Assembly (NCBI GenBank): GCA_902783885.1
Contig: CACZSQ010000094.1
Location: 1-63,721, forward strand
Reading direction: 5' to 3'
Length of the DNA stretch: 63,721 nt
Source: an uncultured Bacteroidales bacterium
GTDB lineage: Bacteria > Bacteroidota > Bacteroidia > Bacteroidales > Bacteroidaceae
In this document: positions 44,733 through 53,522 of the stretch, one piece after another
Layout of the letters: each line of letters begins with the position of its first letter
Position numbering within the stretch: position 1 is the first letter of the stretch
Notes under the pieces: model-generated
The model's database searches: none
Told to the model about the DNA's origin: nothing
Seen by the model: only the letters and a program-made list of their open reading frames with translations
Made by a program: the position numbers and the translations under genes

Positions 44733-45113
44733 TCAGGGATTCAGTGTGAACATCCGTTGCATCATCTGCCATTTCTGGTCAGAGGTGTCTGAGGAGGCAC
44801 ATTGCTGGAACCTGGAGACGAACGCCTCCCACTCCCTCTGACGAGGTAATGATGCGAGACGTTGCATAGCTGTTCCCCAGTCGAAATCGAGCGGGGTCTC
44901 CACAATCATGAAGAGGCGGTTCCCAATGATGTAAATGTCCATCTCTAAGATGCCCACAGCACGAATACCCTCGCGGATTTCAGGCCAGCAGCCTTCTGGA
45001 CTGTGGTAGTAGCGATAGCGCTCAATAAGTGCAGGGTCGTCCTTGAGGTCTAATGTCTGACAGTAGCGCTTGACGGGTCCCTCGCGAGTGATGATGACGG
45101 ATTCAGCGTCCAT
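44733..45113 (-). CDS. rhaM: L-rhamnose mutarotase
   Basis: 126 residues; typical RhaM proteins have about 104, and the first 14 residues here are an extension. VKRYCQTLDLKDDPALIERY, the active-site YRYYHSPEGCWPEI and VGILEMDIYIIGNRLFMI are clear family features. It interconverts the anomers of rhamnose. Its ATG overlaps the DUF4923 stop by one base (TAATG). No other rhamnose genes are nearby, so it may serve a general sugar role. Confidence 0.88.
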   Translation of the reverse strand: MDAESVIITREGPVKRYCQTLDLKDDPALIERYRYYHSPEGCWPEIREGIRAVGILEMDIYIIGNRLFMIVETPLDFDWGTAMQRLASLPRQREWEAFVSRFQQCASSDTSDQKWQMMQRMFTLNP

Positions 45114-45769
45114 TACTTACTCAGACTGAAACCTACTTTCATTCCTGTGTAGTTCTGGCCCAATATACCAGATATATTACCAAGGGTGGAATTTGTTTTA
45201 CCAAGGGTCGCGCCAACAGTATTCATGATGGTGAGAAGCTTGTCAGCGTCGTAGAGAAGACAGAGGTTTGTGCCATCCATTCCGACAATGCAATTCTGGC
45301 TCATCAGTCCGAGAGTGCTGGTCAGATTCAGAACCTTGGATGAACGGTCGTAAGTATATGTTCCTGAAGCAACGGTTTTGCTGTTAGTTACAATGAGGAA
45401 CGTCTTATCCTCTTTGAAGGTGAAGCTGGTTACTCCTTTTGTGATGCCGATCTTGGCAAGATAGGTGTCAAGCTTCTGCTCGATAGAACCGGCCACAACT
45501 GCACCGCCAGCCTTTGCCAACAGATTCTCACTTTCAAAGCGCACTTGGGGCGCTTGATAGGTCCAAGTTCCAACGAAGCTTTGCTCTGTCAGTGTATTGC
45601 TGAGAATGCTTCCGAGAAGGTTCCCGAGGATGCTTGAACCTGCCGTTGCGAGGTCTGTGCCTGCACTATTGGAGGTGGAAGATGTAGTTGTGCTTGTGGT
45701 GCCTGGACCACAGGCCGTGAAACTAATTGCTGCAGCCACAATAGCTGCGGAAAGAAAAATCTTTTTCAT
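45113..45769 (-). CDS. DUF4923 family lipoprotein
   Basis: 218 residues. A signal peptide with lipobox SFTAC (lipidated C20) is followed by a Ser/Thr-rich linker. A lipocalin-like region with FVGTWTYQAPQVRFESENLL comes next. DUF4923 is a Bacteroidetes family of unknown function. It overlaps rhaM by one base and lies 25 bases after the RluA-type gene. Confidence 0.8.
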   Translation of the reverse strand: MKKIFLSAAIVAAAISFTACGPGTTSTTTSSTSNSAGTDLATAGSSILGNLLGSILSNTLTEQSFVGTWTYQAPQVRFESENLLAKAGGAVVAGSIEQKLDTYLAKIGITKGVTSFTFKEDKTFLIVTNSKTVASGTYTYDRSSKVLNLTSTLGLMSQNCIVGMDGTNLCLLYDADKLLTIMNTVGATLGKTNSTLGNISGILGQNYTGMKVGFSLSK

Positions 45770-45794
45770 GTTGGTTCAATGATGATATGATATG

Positions 45795-46718
45795 TTATTC
45801 TGTTATTTCATTGTTTGTTGTAAAGAACTTCATGAATTCACGAGGGAACGGAGTCTCAAAGTTCATTACTTCACCCGTGCGGGGATGGTAGAAATCAAGG
45901 CGGTAAGCATGGAGGCAGAGGCGTCCGATAGGGTCGTTGCCGTCGCCGTACTTGCGATCTCCGAGCACGGGGTGGCCGATATCCTGCATGTGTACGCGGA
46001 TTTGGTTCTTACGGCCCGTCTCCAGCTTCAGTTCCACGAGCGAGCAGCGTGGAGTTGTCTTGAGAGTGTGGTAGTGGGTGATGGAGTATTTTCCGCCGCC
46101 GGGGTCTTCGGGCGAGGAATAGGTGATGTAAGCCTTATTGTCTTTGAGCCATGACTCAATGGTGCCGCCTTCGCGCTCCATTTGACCACTTACGACAGCC
46201 ACGTAACGACGGTCAAAGACAATATCGTGCCAGTTGTCTTCGAGAATCTGTGCAATCTCACGGTTCTTGGCGTACATCATCAGGCCGCTGGTTTCACGGT
46301 CGAGACGGTGGACGGTGTGGGCGGTGCACTTGAAATGGCGCTTCTGGAAATACTCGTCGAGTACCTGCTTGGCAGAATATTGTTTGGCTGTGGCTGGCAT
46401 AGAAAGGATGCCCTCGTTCTTCTCTATGACGATAAGGTCCTTGTCCTCATAAACAATCTTCACGTATTTGTTCAGAAGCATGTTGGAACGTTTGTGCTTG
46501 CTCACGCGAACAACCTGACCGGGGTGTAACGGCTCGTCGAAACGGGTGGTGTTTCTGCGGTCCACGGTGATCCCGTGGCCGACGAGGATATCCTTGGCTC
46601 GGTTTCGTGAGATGCCACTCAATTCCTTGAGCAGGAATTCCATCAGTGTAGTTTCCTCACGAACGATGTGCTCGCTATATTTCGATGCGGCGTATTCGGC
46701 ACCAGTTTTATTCTTCAT
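45795..46718 (-). CDS. RluA-family pseudouridine synthase
   Basis: 307 residues. An S4-like RNA-binding domain (about 20-75) is followed by the catalytic domain with HRLDRETSGLM (137-147), whose D140 is the nucleophile. RVHMQDIGHPVLGDRKYG is the RluA-type end. It isomerises uridine in rRNA or tRNA; the target (RluC, RluD or another type) is not settled. Confidence 0.92.
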   Translation of the reverse strand: MKNKTGAEYAASKYSEHIVREETTLMEFLLKELSGISRNRAKDILVGHGITVDRRNTTRFDEPLHPGQVVRVSKHKRSNMLLNKYVKIVYEDKDLIVIEKNEGILSMPATAKQYSAKQVLDEYFQKRHFKCTAHTVHRLDRETSGLMMYAKNREIAQILEDNWHDIVFDRRYVAVVSGQMEREGGTIESWLKDNKAYITYSSPEDPGGGKYSITHYHTLKTTPRCSLVELKLETGRKNQIRVHMQDIGHPVLGDRKYGDGNDPIGRLCLHAYRLDFYHPRTGEVMNFETPFPREFMKFFTTNNEITE

Positions 46719-46756
46719 AGATGGACTTAATATTTTTCATTATTTTCATTACTCAT

Positions 46757-47230
46757 TCACTCATGGTGGTAGGGCTCGCCCCGTAGGATGGTGTGGGCGC
46801 GGTAGAGCTGTTCCACGAAGAGGACGCGGATGAGTTGGTGGGAAAAGGTCATCTGCGAGAGCGAGATTTCTTCCTTGGCCAGCTTGTGTATGGATGGGTC
46901 AAAGCCGTAGGGACCTCCCACGATGAACACAATGCGTCGGGCACCGGTGTTCATGCGTTTCTGCAGCCAGCTAGCGAACTCTATGCTCCGACGTTCGACG
47001 CCGTGTTCATCGAGCAATACCACGTGGTCGCCTGTCTGCAACTGTTTTTTGATCAACTCGGCTTCCTGAGCTTTCTGCTGTTCGGCTGTCAGCGCCTTGG
47101 TGTTGCGCAGTTCAGGAATCACGTCCATGCTGAACGGCACGTAATGTCCGAGGCGCTGGGCATAGTTCTCTATGAGCGTCTCTACGTGGCGGTCGGTGGT
47201 CTTTCCTATGACGAGCAGAGACAGTTTCAT
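46757..47230 (-). CDS. rlmH: 23S rRNA (pseudouridine1915-N3)-methyltransferase
   Basis: 157 residues of SPOUT fold. LLDEHGVERRSIEFA and the SAM-binding FIVGGPYGFD, with SLSQMTFSHQLIRVLFVEQLYRAH at the knot, identify RlmH. Length is normal. The ATG at 47230 overlaps the stop of the TPR gene by 4 bases. Confidence 0.96.
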   Translation of the reverse strand: MKLSLLVIGKTTDRHVETLIENYAQRLGHYVPFSMDVIPELRNTKALTAEQQKAQEAELIKKQLQTGDHVVLLDEHGVERRSIEFASWLQKRMNTGARRIVFIVGGPYGFDPSIHKLAKEEISLSQMTFSHQLIRVLFVEQLYRAHTILRGEPYHHE

Positions 47231-48888
47231 GGAGTAAGGAGTTGTGAGGCCACTTCATCGCCGAGGTCAATGGCCTGTTGTAGTGCGGATCGTGCTTCCT
47301 GCTCTTTGCCTTGACCTCGGAGGCTGAGACCGAGGATGCGATAGGCATCGGCAAACTGGCTATCGAGGGCGATGGCCGTGCGGGCAGCAGCGATGGCTTC
47401 CTCGAATTGTCCGAAGCGGTAATTGATGGCGGCTAGCTCAGCTTGGAAGAGCGGTTCGGCTGGTTCCATACGTGTGGCTTGCTCCATGTCGGAGAGCGCC
47501 TGTTGGTACATTCTGCAACGCATCTCAGCCTGCTCACGCTGGTAATAGAAGTTAGCTGTGAGCTCCTTGGATTTCAGATGTTCGTAGTCGTTGAGGTCGA
47601 TGACGGCTTCGCGGTAGCGCTGGAGACTGATAAGGGTGTTGGCGCGCATGAGCAGGGCTGGAGCTGCGGCCTTGACGTAGGGCTTGGTAAAGCAAGCCAC
47701 AGCGCTATCCTGAAGCGCCAGCACAGCTGTTGTGTCGCGGAGCATCTGCTGACATTGCGCCGCATAGAGGAAATTATCGGCTGAGCGGAAATTCGTATGG
47801 TTGAGCGCCAGAAAGTGCTTGCACGCCTCGGCATATTGTTTCTGAGCATAAAGTAATTGTGCAACTAAAGCGGCATATAATGGCTGATTATTAATTGACT
47901 GTGCTGCTTTAGCATCCTGCATTGCCCGTTCGAGGCTCCAACCTTCAGGCATCTTATTGGTTGCCTGTGCAAGGTGGAATATTGCAGCGGCGCGGGCATA
48001 GCGTAGCTCGTCCTCCTTGCCTGTGACGCGGATGCCGGTATCCCACGTGGCCTCAGCCTCCGCGTAGCGGCCTTGGGCGGTCAGGAGATCAGCTTTCATG
48101 GTGTAGCCGTTGGGTTCAGAAGGGAAGAGGGTAATGTAGTCATCAACATAGGTGGCATAGGTGGCGGTGTCGCGTGTTCCAAGTAGGAAGATGAAGCTAT
48201 GTGCTTGAGTCGGGTCCGCCGGCAGGGCTTTACGGATTAGAATGTCGCGATAGTCGGAGTCGCTGGCCGAAAGAGCATTGGTAGCGAGGCTTTGAGCATA
48301 GGCGGCAGATACGGCATAGCTCTTGGCATCTGCAGGATTAGCGGGCATCTGCGCAAGGGCGAGGACCTCGCCTTCCTGATTCATGACAGGACATGACGCG
48401 GATTTCTCATTCAATTGAAGCAGGAGGGTGTAATAGTTGTAGTCACCGTTAAACGTAGAGATGTCAGAAATAGGGGCTGGAGTTGTTAGGCCCGCTTTGT
48501 TGGAGAGATAGGGCATAACGTGAACCTCCTCTCCTTTTGTGGCATGAGTGTTGGCGATGGGGAGCGCAGAGTTTTTGGGTATGTTGACCTTAATCTTCAG
48601 CACATCGTAGAGCGAGCTGGCCCCGGCGATGCAGCTGACAGGCCATTCCTTGCCTGCCTCGTCGATGGCAACAGCGCGAGCGGCACCGCGGAAGGAGTGG
48701 TAGTCGGTGAGCGCTGTCCCTTGATTATCAATAAAGAAACCATTCGTGGCGTGAAGCAGTTGGTCTTTGGTATCGTAGGTAATCAGATTGATTTGTGCTT
48801 TGCGAGCCTTCTTGAACCATTTAGGCTGTGCAGAAGCGTACAGGACTGCGGTCAAGAGTAACAGTGTGTATAGGATTCGGAGTCTCAT
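47227..48888 (-). CDS. TPR protein with degenerate trypsin-like N-terminal domain
   Basis: 553 residues. A signal peptide (LRILYTLLLLTAVLYASA) is followed by a trypsin-like domain (about 25-210): FFIDNQGTALTDYHSF holds the place of the catalytic histidine. At the serine site, where active enzymes have GNSG(G/S)PV, this protein reads KSASCPV, with alanine in place of the serine. It is likely catalytically dead. The rest (about 225-550) is TPR repeats (YAEAEATWDTGI, FEEAIAAARTAI and others). It is periplasmic, a probable scaffold. It lies 6 bases after recN. Confidence 0.8.
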   Translation of the reverse strand: MRLRILYTLLLLTAVLYASAQPKWFKKARKAQINLITYDTKDQLLHATNGFFIDNQGTALTDYHSFRGAARAVAIDEAGKEWPVSCIAGASSLYDVLKIKVNIPKNSALPIANTHATKGEEVHVMPYLSNKAGLTTPAPISDISTFNGDYNYYTLLLQLNEKSASCPVMNQEGEVLALAQMPANPADAKSYAVSAAYAQSLATNALSASDSDYRDILIRKALPADPTQAHSFIFLLGTRDTATYATYVDDYITLFPSEPNGYTMKADLLTAQGRYAEAEATWDTGIRVTGKEDELRYARAAAIFHLAQATNKMPEGWSLERAMQDAKAAQSINNQPLYAALVAQLLYAQKQYAEACKHFLALNHTNFRSADNFLYAAQCQQMLRDTTAVLALQDSAVACFTKPYVKAAAPALLMRANTLISLQRYREAVIDLNDYEHLKSKELTANFYYQREQAEMRCRMYQQALSDMEQATRMEPAEPLFQAELAAINYRFGQFEEAIAAARTAIALDSQFADAYRILGLSLRGQGKEQEARSALQQAIDLGDEVASQLLTP

Positions 48889-48894
48889 CAGATT

Positions 48895-50580
48895 CTATGA
48901 AGCGTTGTGAGAGTGAACGAGTAGAGCCTTGGCATTCTCTATGGCAGCAGGCGTGAGTTGACTACCGCTCAGCATGTGGGCGATTTCCGTGACACGTTCA
49001 TCCTCTGCGAGTTGTTGGATATGGCTAGTGGTTCCTTCTTCATCGTCGAGTTTATAAACTCTGTAGTGATGGCTACCCATGGCTGCAATTTGGGGTAGGT
49101 GAGTGATGGAGATGACTTGCCGGCCATCGTCTCCCATTTCGCACATCATCTCAGCCATCCGTTCAGCTATGCTGCCGCTGACACCAGTGTCAATCTCGTC
49201 AAAGATGATGGTGGGTTGTTTGACAGTCTTGCTGATCATAGCTTTCAGCGAAAGCATAACACGTGCAATTTCGCCGCCGGAGGCTACACTGGCTAATTCC
49301 TGAAGTTTCCCGTTCTTATTGGCGCAGAACAGGAAACGCACTTGATCTAAGCCTTTAGGCGACGGCTCAGGACGGCTGTTTACCTCCACGCGGAACTGTA
49401 CGTTGGGGATGCCAAGTGGCGCGAGGTGCGTGTGCATCTCCTTCTCCACGTTCCTGGCTGCTTTTTCGCGAAGGATGGTAAGTTTCCGGCCCTGCTGGAG
49501 GAGTTCCTGATAGGAGGCTTCACGCAGTTGGCGCAGCTGCTGGATATGTTCTTCGCTGTTGTCTATGAGGCTGAGTTTTTTTCTGAAATCGTCAGCAAGA
49601 GAAATGAGCTCCTGCTCGGTTTGTACGTGGTGCTTCTGCATCGCGCCATAGAGATTGCTAAGCCAGTCGTTGACAAAATCCAGTCTTTTGGGGTTAAGTT
49701 CAACATTTGCTGCTTGGGAACTAAGTTCGTAGGCAATGTCCTTGAGCTCAATTTGGCAGCTGTTGAGGCGCTCTACAAGGTTCTCTGCATCTGGCAGCAA
49801 CTGGCTGATGGAGGACAGACTATGCTCAGCGCGGTGAAGCGCATCCAGTACACTCATTGACTCGTCGTCAGTTCCTTGCAACAGTTGCTCAGCATCCCAG
49901 AGGGCTGTCCGAATCTCTTCGGCATGGGTGAGCGTCCTAGCTTCCTGTTCCATCTCTTCCTGACGGCCTTCTTGAAGGCCGAGTTCCTCGAGCTGTTCCA
50001 GTTGGAATCGGATATATTCTTCGTCCTTCAGCCCGTTGGCAAGGGCTTTTTCGGCTGTCTCCAATGCTTGACAGGCGTTGCTGTAGGCGTCATAGCACGC
50101 ACTGTAAGCCTGAAACTGTTGCTGTGCATGAGCCATGATGTCAACGACCTGCAGTTGAAAATCCTCTTGTGCGAGCAAAAGGTTTTGATGTTGTGAATGA
50201 ATATCAATGAGCCTGTTGCCAAGTTCGCGAAGTTGGGTTACTTGTGAGGGCGTATCGTTGATGAAAGCGCGACTTTTGCCTGCAGTCGTGAACTCGCGAC
50301 GTATAATGCATGTGTGCCCGTCGAAGTCAAACTCGTTTTCATTGAAGAAGTCATCCATCCCGCAGTCGGTGAGGTCAAATTCGGCTTCGATGATGCAGCG
50401 GTTTGCTCCATTCTTAATCATTCTTGATTCAGCCCGTTGTCCTAACAGCAGGCCGATAGCTCCGAGAATGATACTTTTACCGGCACCAGTCTCGCCTGTA
50501 ATCACGGAAAATCCGCGATAAAAGCGGATGTCCAGCTCAGCAATAAGAGCGTAGTTCTGTATGGATAGTGATTGTAGCAA
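48895..50580 (-). CDS. recN: DNA repair protein RecN
   Basis: 561 residues from a TTG start at 50580. Sequence homology begins exactly there (LQSLSIQNYALIAELDI), so the upstream open frame to 50772, which overlaps the DUF4835 gene, is not used. Walker A is GETGAGKS (29-36). A long coiled coil fills the middle. VASGGEIARVMLSLKAM (ABC signature) and IIFDEIDTGVSGSIA (Walker B) follow. It is an SMC-like ATPase that acts early in double-strand-break repair. Confidence 0.94.
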   Translation of the reverse strand: MLQSLSIQNYALIAELDIRFYRGFSVITGETGAGKSIILGAIGLLLGQRAESRMIKNGANRCIIEAEFDLTDCGMDDFFNENEFDFDGHTCIIRREFTTAGKSRAFINDTPSQVTQLRELGNRLIDIHSQHQNLLLAQEDFQLQVVDIMAHAQQQFQAYSACYDAYSNACQALETAEKALANGLKDEEYIRFQLEQLEELGLQEGRQEEMEQEARTLTHAEEIRTALWDAEQLLQGTDDESMSVLDALHRAEHSLSSISQLLPDAENLVERLNSCQIELKDIAYELSSQAANVELNPKRLDFVNDWLSNLYGAMQKHHVQTEQELISLADDFRKKLSLIDNSEEHIQQLRQLREASYQELLQQGRKLTILREKAARNVEKEMHTHLAPLGIPNVQFRVEVNSRPEPSPKGLDQVRFLFCANKNGKLQELASVASGGEIARVMLSLKAMISKTVKQPTIIFDEIDTGVSGSIAERMAEMMCEMGDDGRQVISITHLPQIAAMGSHHYRVYKLDDEEGTTSHIQQLAEDERVTEIAHMLSGSQLTPAAIENAKALLVHSHNAS

Positions 50581-50602
50581 TTGTCTTGTTTTATCTTTCG
50601 AC

Positions 50603-51499
50603 CTATTTGATTTTTTCCCAGTGGTTGTTTTGCGAAGGGTTAATTCGGAAAAGGATATCATAAATGTCCTGACGTTCCTTCGGAGTTCCTTGTCCACTGA
50701 AAATGCTGACAAACTCGTCGCGTTTGAAATCCGTAAAGATTTGCGGCAAAGAACTGAGGGTCTTATTATCACGTGCTTCCTTCAGCAGTGTGATAGCTTC
50801 GGCAGTAGCTTTCCGCCCCTCTTCGATGTTCTCGCTCATCTGATCCAGTCCCTTACGGTAGTAGTTGTACTGCATCTGGCGCAGAGGTTCCATGGCCCCA
50901 TCAAGATAGTCATTGATGATGGCATAACGGTTTTTGGTGTCATCGAATGCTTTCCAGCCAGGAAATCCCAAACTTTCTGCATTGTTGCAGATGTCCTGTG
51001 CCATTTGAAGAATTGCCGTTCCACCCATCGGAGCCATGGAGTCCATATCCAACCCAATAATAACATAAGCCCAATAGGCCAGCATTGCTGTGAGGTTGTT
51101 GTCCACCTGTTCCGGATGCCACTCAAGCTGGTCGAATTCCTGGAAATTGAAGTTAAAGTCCTTGTCGTTCATATTGAAGACCGTCGTGGTGTAGGCAGAG
51201 CCCCACACAGGACGGCTACTGGCAACTAATAGGCTCCCTGTGAACGAGTTATCGGTTTCGCTATAGGTGTTGATGGTGATGTTAAAGGAACACTGTATTC
51301 GTTCTACTTCGCGGAACTCCATCTCTGTCCATTGGCGCTCATTGAGAAAGCGTGTAATGGAGTTTTCCAGCGCATCAAACACGCTGGACTTGGTATTTGA
51401 CACCTGTTGCCGGTTAATACTGACCTTTGCATTCAACTCCTGAGCTTGCATAGCACAGGTGGATAATAGGATGAAAAGTATCGAAAACAGATGGCGCAT
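50603..51499 (-). CDS. porD: DUF4835 family protein, PorD-like (type IX secretion)
   Basis: 298 residues with a signal peptide (RHLFSILFILLSTCAMQA). LNAKVSINRQQV and WSSAYTTTVFNMNDKDFNF-like strands (here WGSAYTTTVFNMNDKDFNF) are features of DUF4835, the PorD family of the type IX secretion system in Bacteroidetes. It lies between coaBC and recN, a gene order conserved in the phylum. The presence of secreted proteins with LAGQR...GKKV tails in this window fits. Confidence 0.82.
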   Translation of the reverse strand: MRHLFSILFILLSTCAMQAQELNAKVSINRQQVSNTKSSVFDALENSITRFLNERQWTEMEFREVERIQCSFNITINTYSETDNSFTGSLLVASSRPVWGSAYTTTVFNMNDKDFNFNFQEFDQLEWHPEQVDNNLTAMLAYWAYVIIGLDMDSMAPMGGTAILQMAQDICNNAESLGFPGWKAFDDTKNRYAIINDYLDGAMEPLRQMQYNYYRKGLDQMSENIEEGRKATAEAITLLKEARDNKTLSSLPQIFTDFKRDEFVSIFSGQGTPKERQDIYDILFRINPSQNNHWEKIK

Positions 51500-51511
51500 G
51501 GCAGTCGTGAA

Positions 51512-52720
51512 TCAATTTGGTAAGATGTTCGCAAGTTGGTCGATGATGTCGGCGGCCACCTCGGTCTTTGACTTGAGCGGGTAGGGTATTATCTCGTTGG
51601 GCGTGACGATGGTGATTTTATTGGTATCGTGTTGGAAACCGGCACCCTCGTCCTGCAAAGAATTGAGAACGATGAAGTCGAAGTTCTTGCGGGCAAGTTT
51701 TTCCTTGGCATGAGTCATTTCGTCATTAGTCTCAAGGGCAAAGCCCACGAGGCGTTGATGGCTCTGTTTCATCTCTCCCAAACCTTTGGCAATGTCGCGT
51801 GTAGGTTTCAGGCGAAGATTGAGGTCGTCCCCCTCTCGCTTGATTTTCGTGTTGGCTACGGTGTCTGGAGTGAAATCAGCCACGGCGGCACAGAGAATGC
51901 CAGCATCAGTTGCTGGGAACACCTTGCTGGCTGCTTCCCACATCTGTTGAGCGCTCTCTACGCGGGTGATGGTGATATTGGGAACTTGTGTGGTGCGTTG
52001 TACCGGGCCGCAGACGAGTTCCACCTGTGCTCCTCGGCGGGCACACTCCTCAGCCAGGGCAAATCCCATCTTGCCACTTGAATAGTTGCCGATGAATCGC
52101 ACAGGGTCAATGCGTTCGTAGGTTGGTCCTGCGGTGATTAGAATGCGACGACCAACCCATTCTTGAGCTTTCGCTTCATGAACGGTTTTTCTTTCCAGTG
52201 CTTCGAGCACCTGCCGAGCAATTTCCTCTGGTTCCTCCATTCGGCCTTTGCCAACTAAGTGACTTGCCAGTTCCCCGCTTGTTGGCTCAATAATGGTAAC
52301 GCCCCGTTGACGCAGCAGATGGAGGTTTTCCTGCGTAGCTTGATGCTTCCACATATCCAGATCCATGGCAGGTGCAACAAACACGGGAGCTTTCATGGAC
52401 AGATAGGTGGTGATTAGCATATTATCAGCGATGCCGTGAGCCATCTTTCCTATAGTAGAGGACGTGGCAGGTGCAATCACCATTGCATCAGCCCATATCC
52501 CCAATGCCACGTGGCTATGCCAGGTGCCGTCGCGCTGTGAGAAGAAATCACTGATGACAGGCTTGGAGGTCAAAGCCGAGAGGGTGATAGGAGTGATGAA
52601 CTCCTTGCCTGCGGGAGTAATAACCACTTGCACTTCATGCCCCAGCTTGACGAACTGACGGATGAGAGTGCAGGCCTTGTAGGCTGCGATGCTTCCTGTG
52701 ATTCCTAAAACGATGTTCAT
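51512..52720 (-). CDS. coaBC: phosphopantothenoylcysteine decarboxylase/phosphopantothenate-cysteine ligase
   Basis: 402 residues. The N-terminal CoaC flavin domain (MNIVLGITGSIAAYKACTLI; APAMDLDMWKH) and the C-terminal CoaB domain (RILITAGPTYERIDPVRFIG; NYSSGKMG) are both present, making two steps of CoA synthesis. The frame opens at a TTG at 52762, inside the exonuclease gene; ATG 52720 is the family start. Confidence 0.95.
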   Translation of the reverse strand: MNIVLGITGSIAAYKACTLIRQFVKLGHEVQVVITPAGKEFITPITLSALTSKPVISDFFSQRDGTWHSHVALGIWADAMVIAPATSSTIGKMAHGIADNMLITTYLSMKAPVFVAPAMDLDMWKHQATQENLHLLRQRGVTIIEPTSGELASHLVGKGRMEEPEEIARQVLEALERKTVHEAKAQEWVGRRILITAGPTYERIDPVRFIGNYSSGKMGFALAEECARRGAQVELVCGPVQRTTQVPNITITRVESAQQMWEAASKVFPATDAGILCAAVADFTPDTVANTKIKREGDDLNLRLKPTRDIAKGLGEMKQSHQRLVGFALETNDEMTHAKEKLARKNFDFIVLNSLQDEGAGFQHDTNKITIVTPNEIIPYPLKSKTEVAADIIDQLANILPN

Positions 52721-52733
52721 GAAGGAAATGGGT

Positions 52734-53507
52734 TTATTTAGTACTCTTGCTGCGAAGGGCAATCTCGGTGAGGACCTGTTTGGTATTTAATGTGAAATCG
52801 CCCTGCATCATCCAGCTGAAGTATCCAGGGTCGCGGCGAAGGACATCTGCCACAGGCATCCCTTTGTACTTACCGAAGTTAAAGAGCTCTACGCCTTTGT
52901 CATCTTTGATTATCCGTCCTGAGAAATCGACGTTGCGATTCATCTGAGAATAGTCAGCGAGGAAGTCAATATTGTTCTGCAGCGTTTCAGGGTAGTAGTC
53001 GAGTTGTGCGCAGAGAACCTCGTAGGTGGCACGAGTGTCGGCCAAAGCAGAGTGAGCGTCCTCGAGATTCTTATGGCAGTAGAACTTGTAGGCGGCGATA
53101 AGTGTGCGTCGTTCCAGTTTGTGGTAAATGTTCTGAACATCAACGCGACGGCATTTGCTGAGGTCAGCCTTGACGCCGGCCCGTAGGAACTCCTCAGCCA
53201 GCATCGGTATGTCGAAGTGGTTGGAGTTGAAGCCTCCGAGGTCGCATCCTTTGATGAACTCCCAGATGCCGGGTGCGGCTTCAGCAAACGTTGGACAGTC
53301 AGCGACGTCCTGGTCATAGATTCCATGCACCTCGGATGCCTCCTTGGGAATATGGATGCCTGGGTTGATTCGCATTGTCTTGGCCTCTTCATTGCCGTTG
53401 GGGAACACTTTCAGGAGGCAGATCTCTACAATGCGATCCTTGACAATATCGACGCCTGTCGTTTCGAGGTCGAAGAATACGATGGGATAATCTAAGTTCA
53501 GCTTCAT
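52734..53507 (-). CDS. DnaQ-family 3'-5' exonuclease
   Basis: 257 residues. The Exo I motif is FFDLETTG with D13 and E15. GFNSNHFDIPML is Exo II and AHSALADTRATYEVL is Exo III with the histidine. The C-terminus (about 200-257) has a small domain with FNFGKYKGMPVADVLRRDP. It is a proofreading-type exonuclease, placed 15 bases after dnaN. Confidence 0.92.
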   Translation of the reverse strand: MKLNLDYPIVFFDLETTGVDIVKDRIVEICLLKVFPNGNEEAKTMRINPGIHIPKEASEVHGIYDQDVADCPTFAEAAPGIWEFIKGCDLGGFNSNHFDIPMLAEEFLRAGVKADLSKCRRVDVQNIYHKLERRTLIAAYKFYCHKNLEDAHSALADTRATYEVLCAQLDYYPETLQNNIDFLADYSQMNRNVDFSGRIIKDDKGVELFNFGKYKGMPVADVLRRDPGYFSWMMQGDFTLNTKQVLTEIALRSKSTK

Positions 53508-53522
53508 GTTGCTGTCGTGGCG

